Assembly: GCA_038093515.1 (NCBI GenBank)
Contig: JBBPSI010000028.1
Location: forward strand, 62,001-126,000
Origin: Butyriboletus loyo
Taxonomy: Eukaryota; Basidiomycota; Agaricomycetes; Boletales; Boletaceae
Length of the DNA: 64,000 bases
Direction of reading: 5' to 3'
Part shown: piece by piece, positions 1 through 10,378 of the stretch
Numbering within the stretch: the stretch's first letter is position 1
Layout: each line of letters opens with the position of its first letter
Notes under the pieces: model-generated
The model's database searches: none
Told to the model about the DNA's origin: nothing
Seen by the model: only the letters and a program-made list of their open reading frames with translations
Position numbers and translations under genes: made by a program

Positions 1-1742
1 CTGATTTAATCGCTCAGAGGCGTAGTAATCCCGCGACAAATTCGCCTTCAATTGTACCTGGGAATGGCAAGATGAAGCAAATCAAGCCACAAGATAAACA
101 GTTGCATACGTACGCGACGAATGCTGTCCATTTCAAATTTATCAATATCTGCGGTAGTGGTGAGACCCATGCGCCGATAATGCTGCAATTCTTGTATGCG
201 CTTCCTCAGCATTGCCTCGTCTGCATGTGGAATTAGCGTCCGCTGCCGTTGAAGTCACCGAAATCATACACAGGATGTCTGCGGCGAACACTTCGTAATC
301 TTCGGCAGTCTGAAGCCTGGCAAAGGGTCGGAGGCGCTGCACAATGTCCCTTTCCTCTTTCACTCGTTTCTTTTCCGCAGCTTGCATCTTTTGATGCAGA
401 CATCAGAAGAATCGATACATGTTACTAACCAAACGTGACTGACCTTCTTGTATTCAAGCAGGCCCCTTTCAAATATGATCGCTTTAGCCTCGTGGCGTTT
501 CGCCACACGCTGATTGTACATTTCAATCATCGTTAGCTTGAATGCAAGCGAATCTCCTGTTTCGAATGGAGGCGGTTGCATGGGCTCTTCAGAATTCGGG
601 TCATCTTCTCCGGTGGTCTGTTGGTCGGTGCTGCTGGGCTCCTCCGACTTGACTACCGAGTGCGGTCTAGACGTATCGCCAATGGCAGAACTATGTCCAT
701 TCACATAACCGTTCATACCATTCATCGGCGGTTGACTCATTGACCTAGACTCTTCGCTTGACTTTCGTTCTTCTAGCATCTGCGCCCGAGCTTTGACATC
801 AACATCATTTTCGTCCTCCATGATCTGGTCTCCACCATAGGCAAGACAGATACCAAACTCGAGGTCTTTGACTAATTCCTCCGCTTCGTTATCAAGTTCG
901 TGCTCAAATTCCAGTCGACCTGGAAGGAAGGTAGCGACCTCATGCACACCTGGTGCCGACGTTGGGGGAACCTTTGGAGGAGGCTGGGCAGCATTATTCA
1001 CGGCTGACATCCGTCTTCGTTTCCGCTGCTGAAATTCCTCGGGATCGATATCAAAATCAACATTCATCCGCTGCGTGAGAGAAGTTTAGGGCAGGCTATT
1101 TTAACTTGGCATCAACAGCTTACCGGCAGAGGCCAGGTAGGAGAATCGACGAAAACAGAGTTGTAATGCTCTTCCACTTCTTCCTTCGTTCGCGTGCCGA
1201 CGTGCTCCGCAATCATCTGCCAATTTCCAAAGCCAGCTTTCGATATGCCCTCGATCAACAGCAGCTCCCTGGCATGACGCAAAGTCGGTGCGGACTTCAA
1301 GTGATAACAAGAAAGGAAGACATACTCATCGGCACCCCAATCATCTGAGAAGATGGGATATGAATGTAGTTCCTAAGGAAGGATCATGTTAGACTAACGG
1401 TGTTAGCGCCTCAACGCCCTGGCTTACGATGATACGGTATGCATGGCCACGTCGGTGCTTTCCGAACTCGCTTCCTGCACAAAAACACGCAGGACAAACG
1501 TCTACTCCATCGCCTGGTTCACACGCAGGATCGGCACATTTTATTCGGACAGAATGCGTCAGGTCGCACATGCATGAGTCGCATTGGATCTGCAAGCCTG
1601 GTTCGTTGACAGCTACAATATTACGCAACAGGCCCCCGTGAGAAACGCAAGTGGATGAGAACGAGCCAAGGGTAGGATGCAAAGATCACTCACTTTGTAT
1701 TTCGTCGGGCTGATGCTCGCGTTTCCGATGAGAGACAGTCAT
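1..1742 (-). CDS. ADA2: Transcriptional adaptor ADA2 (3' end beyond window)
   Basis: Subunit of SAGA/ADA histone acetyltransferase complexes that supports the Gcn5 acetyltransferase in the nucleus. The first exon (1694-1742) encodes MTVSHRKREHQPDEIQ. The second begins at 1612 and holds a ZZ zinc finger (CDSCMCDL, CADPAC, CPACF and a final HRRGHAYRI). After splicing, a SANT/Myb domain follows (WGADEELLLIEGI, then GFGNWQMIAEHVGTRTKEEVEEHY, 1112-1280). Then come the linker MNVDFDIDPEEFQQRKRRR and the conserved KKRVKEERDIVQRLRPFARL block (near 300-390). The last exons seen read MLRKRIQELQHYRRMGLTT and VQLKANLSRDYYASERLNQ, the expected region before the C-terminal SWIRM domain, which lies outside. 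Domain order is canonical. At least five short introns are supported by in-frame GT/AG sites. Confidence 0.95.
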
Positions 1743-2169
1743 GGTCGGTGGCCGGGAGTGAAAGTGGCGCGTTGAACGTGCTGCAGAACGATAGATGCTG
1801 GCTTGGGAGGCTAGTTGGGGCAGAAGAGGGTTTGAATAAGTGCGCTGCCATTTCAACGATGGAAAGGTCAGGACGAGCACACGAGAAACGGCACAGGACT
1901 TACTAGATGCTCAATCCACCCTCGCTGCTACTCCAGTGAGCGGGGACTGGATGTCGTCGAGCAGAATGTGAAGCCAGCGCCAGATAGATGCCTTGTCCAA
2001 TAAAGACTAATACCTGGTCGCTCGAGCGTGTCGGACGCCTGAAGACTTTTAAGTTGTCTGCCGTTCGGTGCGTCGCCGTCGTTGCGCGTGATGAAGAAGT
2101 GTTTATGTTTGTTATCCCGCTCATCCCGATTGGGATGCAGTTATCCGTCTTGAAGATGACAAAGGACGC
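1743..2169. other. Intergenic, ADA2 upstream region
   Basis: This stretch separates the ADA2 start from the left edge of the duplicated P450 segment. It carries overlapping open frames on both strands (1903-2187 minus, 1988-2203 plus), but neither resembles a family I recognise and neither has convincing splice continuity. ADA2 promoter elements are presumably here, but I see no clear TATA box. Confidence 0.4.
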
Positions 2170-2239
2170 TTGGAAGTTGCGCATCATGTTGAGACATCTC
2201 TAGTAATTACATGCATCCGACACCCCGTTCAAAGCCCTC

Positions 2240-3803
2240 TCACACTCGACGGGGAGACAATCGCACAAAAATATCATCGTTCGTGTGTATTACGCCGATG
2301 CTGCGCGGGTGCACTCGTGGCAAACGCCAACCCCCTGAATTCTCCTCTGTCGGACTAAACTCGAACATGTGCACCAATATTATCATCAGAACCTTGATCT
2401 CGTACACAGCCAGCCATCTTCCTTTGCACTGTCAAATCATCAGCACGGTGGAATGGCTAAGAAATGATAGCCAGTACTCACGATATGCCTACCACCGCCA
2501 AGCGAATGGAATTCATAGCCTTCCGTCTGCAAGTGCTTCCTTTGGTACGGATGCTGCGCAAATCGATCAACCACGAATGCCTCGGGATTCGGGAAGGCTG
2601 TCGCGTCCATATGGGCACCACGGACATTTGCAAACACATACTCTCCCTTCTTTATCGATATTGTCCCACCCTCGACCCTCAGATCAAAGTCACAATTAGC
2701 TTGGCGTACCCCAGCATGCAAGCCCGTGAGCCTCATAGTCTCCATTATCGCAGATGTCAATAGCTTGAATGATGGATCGTCCAGCTTTCCGGGACCGGCT
2801 TCTAGCAGTGCCTCCAAGTTGCCGAACTCTTTGATGGTTGAATCAATCTCCGCCCGGACCCGTGCGAAGGCACCAAGATCGCCTAGCAAAAATGAAAGCA
2901 AAAAGAAAGAGTTGCTGAGCGTATTGCTGTGAACCCCCCACAGGAAGTTCAGCACCAATTGGGCTCCTTCCAAGGACTGGATAGCGTTGTCCTTGAAGGC
3001 CCTCATGAACCCACGGGAAAATCGGACATCACAGTCGCTGACCTGCCCTCGCTGCAAATAGTCCGTGAGAGATTTCAGCAGTCGCATTCGTGCTGCATAG
3101 GATGGCCAAAACCATAGCAATGTCCTGCCGAAACGGTAGGGGACACTTTTGTTGAGGGTCCGGAAGTCTTTGTAGGTGTTGGCTGGGAAGGTACTACCGA
3201 GAAGGACGAGATTCGTCGCAGTGTAAAGAGGCTCGTTGGTGAGTCGTGTCAGTGATATTGGTCCCCTATAATCCTTAGAAATGTTCTTGATCTGAGATAA
3301 CAACACAGGACCGAACGCTTGCATTGTCTGTCCCAGAGTGTGTGGGGACAAGCTCTTGTCAACGAGTGGATATAGATCGCGGATCATGACTTTATGGAGG
3401 TGGGCATAGTTGGATCTGACTCCAGCGACAACGTAGAACATCTCTCGATGCATGATGTCGTTACGAAGGAGCTGTGGAGAAGCCGAGAAGACAGATGTAA
3501 TAGCATTTCCTGAAGAGACGACGGTGAGCCGCCAAGAACCGAGTGACAGGCGGTAGACAGGGCCACAACGCTGCCTGGTTTATGCTTGTATCAATCAATA
3601 GATAGTCAAGTCATCAAGACCTACTGGCATCGGGAGAGAAAGGCGCAAGGGTTCAGCACATACAGCAGCCCATTGTCGTACCCCGCCAACAAGCTGGGCA
3701 CGTGAGGTGGGAACCTTGAGGCATCGAAGAACATGCAGATACATGCAAGCCATAGGAGTATATAGGCGGCGGCGGCGGCAACGAAGAGGATGAGTAGATC
3801 CAT
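2240..3803 (-). CDS. Cytochrome P450, tandem copy 1
   Basis: Haem-thiolate monooxygenase or isomerase, ER-anchored; substrate unknown. Three exons: 3625-3803, 2482-3574 and 2240-2428, with introns of 50 and 53 bp. They join to 486 codons, a normal P450 length. Exon 1 gives a hydrophobic anchor (MDLLILFVAAAAAYILLWLA). Exon 2 opens with the substrate-entry strand RCGPVYRLSLGSWRLTVVSS. The K-helix ExxR is in AIMETMRLTG and the PERF-like segment is NPEAFVVDRF. The haem loop FHSLGGGRHIC-KGR is completed only by splicing exon 3 on, which supplies the thiolate Cys. The I-helix (LNFLWGVHSNTLSNSFF) lacks the usual acid/Thr pair and resembles the W..(S/A)NT pattern of CYP7/CYP8 enzymes. Copy 2 at 6395-7961 is nearly identical. 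Confidence 0.93.
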
Positions 3804-3838
3804 GTCGACCTCTGTTCAAGAGGCCAGAGCCACACTAC

Positions 3839-3845
3839 TATTTAT
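3839..3845 (-). promoter_or_regulatory. TATA-like box of P450 copy 1
   Basis: On the minus strand this reads ATAAATA, about 36 bp upstream of the ATG at 3803. The same element and spacing occur upstream of copy 2 at 7997-8003. It lies inside the short upstream stretch shared by both copies. Confidence 0.45.
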
Positions 3846-3890
3846 CCACTCCGTCAAGTACGACATTCCGCCCTGGTGCAGTGTTTCTGT

Positions 3891-6321
3891 AACATCTCAT
3901 CTAGTCTACTAGAAAATACAATTCTTTACCTCCATGTAGATCGAGCAGTGGGAGCAAGTTTGCTTAGTCGCAATCCTGGGTTTGCACCAAAATAGAAGAA
4001 TCAGGATCAACTAAATCCGTGAAGGGACGTCTATGGATACGTACCTCGCGGGAGGCATGAAGATCCTATATTGGTGAATGAGAGTCGGTAGCGGCCCGCG
4101 GTGCGGAACATGATGTATCCGTACTATGGCTACTGAGCGCATACATGCGGAAAGACACCGTGGGGACCGTTTCCTGTAGCGACGACCCTGTGGTATGATA
4201 TCAATAACAAACTGATCTGAAACTGGATAATTGCCCCGCGCGCAATGAATGAACAAGATCCAAGTGCCTAGTAGATGGACAGATAAGTAGATATGCCGTC
4301 AGAGTCGTGAAACAGATCATCAATTCCTTCAAGGATGCATTGAAGATTCTGATTGAATACAAACCCTTGCGGACGAGCCGCATTATCGGAATTTCACAAC
4401 AACGATGATGATCGCCGTTCAATGAACGGTACTTATCTGACCTTTTTTTTTTTCCCAAGCGGAGCCTCTGATATTCTGGGAAAGTTGTCAGCAATATTCT
4501 GGAGTGAGAGGGGTTTTAACGGCCGCATTTGAGAATCTTTGGGCAAGGAACGAGCTAGGTGCCGAGTCGGGTTTTTTGGCCCTCCGTTGGCATCCTTCCC
4601 CAGATCTGGGTGTTGCGCCCGGAGTGTTTCAACGGCCGCCGCCACAATAATATTGTTGCTATGACCAACGGCCAGCCCATGAAACCACAAGCCATGAGTA
4701 AGTCAACACGTGTTCGCTTACAATGTTATCATGGCAAGGCCATAGTATGTATCGCAGCTGACGAATCTTCTGCTGACGAACGGTATCGCGAGCTTGACGA
4801 TGTAGGTGGGAACCATGACTTCACACCACCCATTGAAATATACGCCTCGAAGAGTTGTTTGTTTGACTAAATATGATGTGGGTCGAGATTACTGCATCAA
4901 TGGAGTCTCCTGACAACTTGCGGGAGCTAGAGATGCCGAGGGAGAGGCAGACATGTTTCAATGTACGATAGCCGAGATCACACTCGCTCGAGTCGGCAAT
5001 TATTAAAAGAACAGCTATGCAATTTTCGAGGTGCAAACAGTTAATGATGTCATTGGTTATGGTTACCCGCGGCAGTGCCATCCAGTCATATCCATAGCTA
5101 TGGCGAGACCACCGATTGTGGCTTTCCACGGGCGCGCCCCACACTCAAGATCTTAGCATGAAGCGATTTCACAAGAAGCCTAAAGAAGGGGCCCAGGGGA
5201 CTGGTAGCAACGGCAGCTTGTGCGGCTTCAAAGCGGCACGTGTACCAAATTCCACTAGAATCCCTGGGTGGTGCAGGAAATAAAAAGGGATGCCGTGATC
5301 TTGTGAAACCAAAGCTCTGCATTGACGTGGAAATATATCCTGGCCAGGTCAAGTACGTGTGGCAGCCAATTGTGATCGCCACCGCCGGGCTAAGTATCGG
5401 AAACGTGGTGTGAATCTGTCATTTTGCTGTCATGCGACATTGACGAGTCATATAATGGATCGAACCTGAGCCCACGGAGATGAAGGATTGGAGACGTACT
5501 ATACCCACTTTACCACTTCTGTATGATGAATCTAAAGACGGTGTCACTAGTAGATCGCTGGCACTATGAGAACAGCGAGCGGAGTGGTTTTCACAGTGTA
5601 CGCCGGTGATGGGGTGATGACGGGTGATAAGGTGGTAATTACCTATCACCACCAGGATGTGTGCATTTCAACAGGCGGATTTTGATAGGACTCATAGTGA
5701 TTTCGGGAATGGAAGTCACCTAATTTTGCAGGTGATGCTGTAGTGAAATCTGAGTGATAGGTAAATGAGCGACTGGTGACGCACCTGGCGAATTTCACCC
5801 TGTTTCGTTACCGCAGTGTCAGGTTATCGAAGACAACTATGCAAGGTGCCAAAGTGCATGCACAGTACTAGTCTCAGTTATGTTAAACTGTGATGTTCAC
5901 CGTACTAACCTTGTGCCTGATCAGTGCGTGAGCATTATCTTCAATTTCACATAATTACTTAAAATCAACACTAATGAATCACTGTTGAAACGTTGATAGT
6001 CGTTAATCCCGGTGTGTTGTTAGCCGTGAGCTCACTTCAAATTGTTGAAGCCGCTCTGCTTCATTGCGCCGGCGTCTCTAATTTACGTTTTCATTGAACA
6101 TGTGGTGTCCGAACACCTGTGGAAGCAGAGCGCACCCTAGCAATCGCAATTATTAGTGAGGATGATGAAGTAACTATATGATATGGCACAGGCTCGGGGG
6201 ATGAAACATCTGAGAAAACTGGCATCTTGTTAGCTTCCTGTGGTTGGAATGGAATCTGTATCGGTTTCGGTTATAACCAGAAACTAAATTCATACGTAAA
6301 TACGGTCATCGAATGGAAGTC
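3891..6321. other. Spacer between the P450 copies, no recognisable gene
   Basis: About 2.4 kb with only short overlapping open frames. A T/A homopolymer lies near 4441-4453. A cluster of short GGTGATA/TATCACC-type inverted repeats lies at 5590-5770. I recognise no protein domain, so the spacer may be decayed mobile DNA. Confidence 0.4.
5605..5765. repeat. Cluster of GGTGAT-rich inverted repeats
   Basis: The string AATTACCTATCAC (5638-5650) is matched in inverse orientation, with one mismatch, by GTGATAGGTAAAT (5753-5765). It also sits in a local imperfect palindrome around GGTAATTACC (5634-5643). Several further GGTGAT words occur nearby. This looks like the end of a non-autonomous DNA transposon, but no full terminal repeat or target duplication was established. 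Confidence 0.35.
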
Positions 6322-8048
6322 GAAGTTGTGCAATGATTATTATCGAGACATCTCTAGTAGTTACATGCATCCGACACCCCGTTCAAAGCCCCTCTTACAC
6401 TCGACGGGGAGACAATCGCACAAAAATATCATCGTTCGTGTGTATTACGCCGATGCTGCGCGGGTGCACTCGTGGCAAACGCCAACCCCCTGGATTCTCC
6501 TCTGTCGGATTAAAGTCGAACATGTGCACCAATATTATCATCAGAACCTTGATCTCGTACACGGCCAGCCATCTTCCTTTGCACTGACAAATCATTGGCA
6601 CGGTGGAATGGCTAAGAAATGATAGCCAGTACTCACGATATGCCTACCACCGCCAAGCGAATGGAATTCATAGCCTTCCGTCTGCAAGTGCTTCCTTTGG
6701 TACGGATGCTGCGCAAATCGATCAACCACGAATGCCTCGGGATTCGGGAAGGCTGTCGCGTCCATATGGGCACCACGAACATTTGCAAACACATACTCTC
6801 CCTTCTTTATCGATATTGTCCCACCCTCGACCCTCAGATCAAAGTCGCAATTAGCTTGGCGTACCCCGGCATGCAAGCCCGTGAGCCTCATAGTCTCCAT
6901 TATCGCAGATGTCAATAGCTTGAATGATGGATCGTCCAGCTTTCCGGGACCGGCTTCTAGCAGTGCCTCCAAGCTGCCGAATTCTTCGATGGCTGAATCA
7001 ACCTCCGCACGGACCCGTGCGAAGGCACCAAGATCGCCTAGCAAAAATGAAAGCAAAAAGAAAGAGTTGCTGAGCGTATTGCTGTGAACCCCCCACAGGA
7101 AGTTCAGCACCAATTGGGCTCCTTCCAAGGACTGGATAGCGTTGTCCTTGAAGGCCTTCATGAACCCACGAGAAAATCGGACATCACAGTCGCTGACCTG
7201 CCCTCGCTGTAAATAGTCCGTGAGAGATTTCAGCAGTCGCATTCGTGCTGCATAGGATGGCCAAAACCATAGCAATGTCCTGCCGAAACGGTAGGGGACA
7301 CTTTTGTTGAGGGTCCGGAAGTCTTTGTAGGTGTTGGCTGGGAAGGTACTACCGAGAAGGACGAGATTCGTCGCAGTGTAAAGAGGCTCGTTGGTGAGTC
7401 GTGTCAGTGATATTGGTCCCCTATGATCCTTAAAAATGTTCTTGATCTGAGATAACAACACAGGACCGAACGCTTGCATTGTCTGTCCCAGAGTGTGTGG
7501 GGACAAGCTCTTGTCAACGAGCGGATATAGATCGCGGATCATGACTTTATGGAGGTGGGCATAGTTGGATCTGACTCCAGCGACAACGTAGAACATCTCT
7601 CGATGCATGATGTCGTTACGAAGGAGCTGTGGAGAAGCCGAGAAGACAGATGTAATAGCATTTCCTGAAGAGACGACGGTGAGCCGCCAAGAACCGAGTG
7701 ACAGGCGGTAGATGGGGCCGCAACGCTGCCTGATTTATGCTTGTATCAATAAATAAATAGTCAAGTCATCAAGACCTACTGGCATCGGGAGAGAAAGGCG
7801 CAAGGGTTCAGCACATACAGCAGCCCATTGTCGTACCCCGCCAACAAGCTCGGCACGCGAGGTGGAAACCTTGAGGCATCGAAGACGGTGCGGATACATG
7901 CAAGCCATAGGAGTATATAGGCGGCGGCGGCGGCGGCAACGAAGAGGATGAGTAGACCCATGTCGATCTGTGTTCAAGAGACCAGAGCCACACTGCTATT
8001 TATCCACTCCGTCAAGTACGACATTCCGCCCCGAAGCAGTGTTTCTGT
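6322..8048. repeat. Segmental duplication, unit B (P450)
   Basis: Partner of the segment at 2170-3890; see that entry. The unit ends at 8048, after which the upstream sequences are unrelated. Conservation of both introns shows a DNA-level duplication rather than retroposition. Confidence 0.9.
6395..7961 (-). CDS. Cytochrome P450, tandem copy 2
   Basis: Near-duplicate of the gene at 2240-3803 with the same three-exon structure: 7780-7961, 6637-7729 and 6395-6583. The anchor has one extra Ala codon, giving 487 codons. Differences from copy 1 are few and mostly conservative: RTVFDAS versus CMFFDAS after the anchor, IFKDHRGP versus ISKDYRGP, EVDSAIEEFGS versus EIDSTIKEFGN, and DFNPTEENPGG versus EFSPTEENSGG near the C terminus. 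The stop is TAA instead of TGA. All P450 signatures are intact, including ExxR in METMRL and the spliced haem loop GGGRHIC-KGR, so both copies look functional. Upstream sequence diverges 87 bp before the ATG, so expression may differ. Confidence 0.93.
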
Positions 8049-10378
8049 ATACATTTATCCAAATTTTCAGAAAAAGCGGTAGGGAGGTTGTAGGTTTCCT
8101 ACCTGTCATACAGGATTTTTTTTTTGATGCCCGCTTTCCCTCAAAGCCCGACTCCCTGGTCGCAGCTCAAAGCGGCCCGAGTTCAAGAATATCAAATGCG
8201 AAAGACCGCCGATCTGATGTTCTTAAGTTCCGGGAATATGCGTCAGCTCACGGAACGGATCGTCGCTGCTTAAGGCGATGCTCTTGGTGTGAAACATGAC
8301 CATCCCTCTCATGCCAGAATGCCCCTGCCAGCGAAAACTTAGAGGAGTTCGAGGAACGACATAACCAATATGGGTCGTTCCATTTCTTGATTGCGTTAGA
8401 CTGAGCTGTCGTCATGTTCCATTGAGTATGAGTCGCATCCGGTGGTTTCTACGATGGTGTTGATTGGATTTGGGGTGGCATCGCATCCAAAGCATCAAGT
8501 GTCAGTAACTCTGGGTATGTGGCATTTAGAGGGCGATGGAACCATCGAAAAGACCTGACTGACTCAGCGCATGAGGATGCTAAGCCGACCACACAGCCTG
8601 CCGACACGAAGTTCTTTATCCACCGTCGGACAGATGTACACGTGACAATTCAAAAATAAACCTGGAAAACGTGTGAGAGCCAACCAACACAAAGAACTCA
8701 CGCCGGTGGCAGAAGGGGGATCACACTAATGTCCGGGCACAATTTTTGTAAAGTGCGCCCACCTTCCGAAGTAGTGCCTACAGCAGCTACCCTCGCTGCC
8801 CGGTGGCATTCTGACAGTCAAATTCCCAAGGTACCGTCTACATTTGAAAAAAAAATCTATTCATGATTGGTTGTTTGTTCGCCGTCGGGGCTGAGTGGCG
8901 ATGGCAACGCTGGTGAGTTCGGGACCTTGTGAATTTTTCCATCAGCTATCAGAAGATTGACAAGGAATTCGGACAAATCTAGGGTCAGGAATCCGATCGC
9001 CATGTTTGTTCCCGCCTTGGTTGGAGTGCTGTGGGGTTCCATGTTATCTCTGCCGTGCTGTAAGAACCTGAGACGATGCTCACCAGGATACTGTAGCACA
9101 TCAATATCGTGCCATTCCGTTCTTGCGAGACATGTTTTTTTGCGCAATCGGCATAAGAAAGACACTTCAGTAGCTCTAGCTGAGCACTTTAGTGTGAGGG
9201 CTCCAAGAACATGCCTTGCATACCTTGATCCAAGCGTGAAATGCAGCGTGGCTACCCGGACTGATTTGACTAGTACAGCCTAGCATCGCCGACAGGCTTT
9301 AAAAGTGAAAATTACGACAATCATCAGGGACGCCGGGGGAGTCATTCTGCGACCCCCGGGCCCCTCTCTGGTGATGTAAACAACCAATACTGCCTTTGTT
9401 TCAAGTTCGGGTTCACCAGCAGGCCACTTGAGCTTGAGACCTCTTTCAACGAGTGCTACGCTGATTTGAACCCGACTGTGACAGGGCTCCCGAGTAAATA
9501 AAATTTCAAGTTAGAATGCTTCCGAGTCCATGTACTAGGATCAGACGTCCAAGTTGTCCGCTGATGGATAAGTAGCGCCATTGCACCGAAAGGACAACCG
9601 TAATTCAGTGTTGCTATTCACAGCCGCGAGTCCAGGACCGACGCCGTAGTATCACCCTCGTACGCCGCACCGCTTCCCATTCTCCTCAGAGTTCCCATTC
9701 CCGACCGGGTCCCTCTCCTGCCATACTAAATTTCACAGGCGCAAGTACTGTCATGGCCCCGTCAACGGACATGGTTGGAGTGGATTGTTCGCAAAGCACT
9801 GCCCGAGCTGCGCCCACATCATCACACCATCAAGTCTCCTGTGTCAAGTAGAACATGCATTTATGCCAGTTGGCGCCTCCCTCGTGGCCGCGACCCAGAA
9901 GCACGGTTGCTAGGAGACAGTTCAAGGCCATCGCTATTCATGATCATAGTAGGCAAACTTGAACTCAAGCTTCAAACTCAAATCACGAGAAGGCAGCGAA
10001 TTGCGATGCTACAGAGGATCAATACTGTTGCCATGCATTCTCATCGCTGGCAGGCTTTGGCGCTGACAGACTTCAAATCTAACCTTGCCAGAGATTTCAA
10101 TTTCAGTCCGGAATAGTACGATGTGAATTCCCGACCGACCACGGTATCTCATAATGATGCCTGCTCATTGTAACAGAGCTGAACGAAGAACGTTTAGTTT
10201 CTCGCGAAAAAGGACTATCAAGTTACTTGCTCCCTGGAGCCAGTCTTTTTTTGTGTGGTTGACTATCAAAGCAAGATCGCGATCCTGTGAACTGCGCTTG
10301 GACTTCAAATCTGGACCTCTTTGCGTGCTTATCGGTCTCAAATCGCGCCCATAACAACGCCGTTACTCATGCGACGAC
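8049..10378. other. Intergenic, no recognisable gene
   Basis: About 2.3 kb. The longest open frames (8857-9165 minus, 8957-9283 plus, 9775-10116 plus) overlap each other or lack family resemblance. A/T homopolymers lie near 8109 and 8850. A small unrecognised gene cannot be excluded. Confidence 0.4.

Larger units (their letters stand above)
2170..3890. repeat. Segmental duplication, unit A (P450)
   Basis: This segment is repeated as 6322-8048 with an offset of 4154-4158 bp and only scattered substitutions. It contains the complete P450 gene, about 70 bp past the stop codon and about 87 bp upstream of the ATG. Similarity stops abruptly after the shared string GTGTTTCTGT on the promoter side and fades before GAGACATCTC on the other side. 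Confidence 0.9.

Noticed and set aside
1903..2203. Overlapping open frames on both strands upstream of ADA2
   Set aside because: No family resemblance and no splice continuity; adjacent to a duplication breakpoint, so probably chance.
2464..2763. Plus-strand open frames inside both P450 copies (also 6619-6918)
   Set aside because: They are antisense shadows of the P450 exon 2; duplicated only because the P450 is duplicated.
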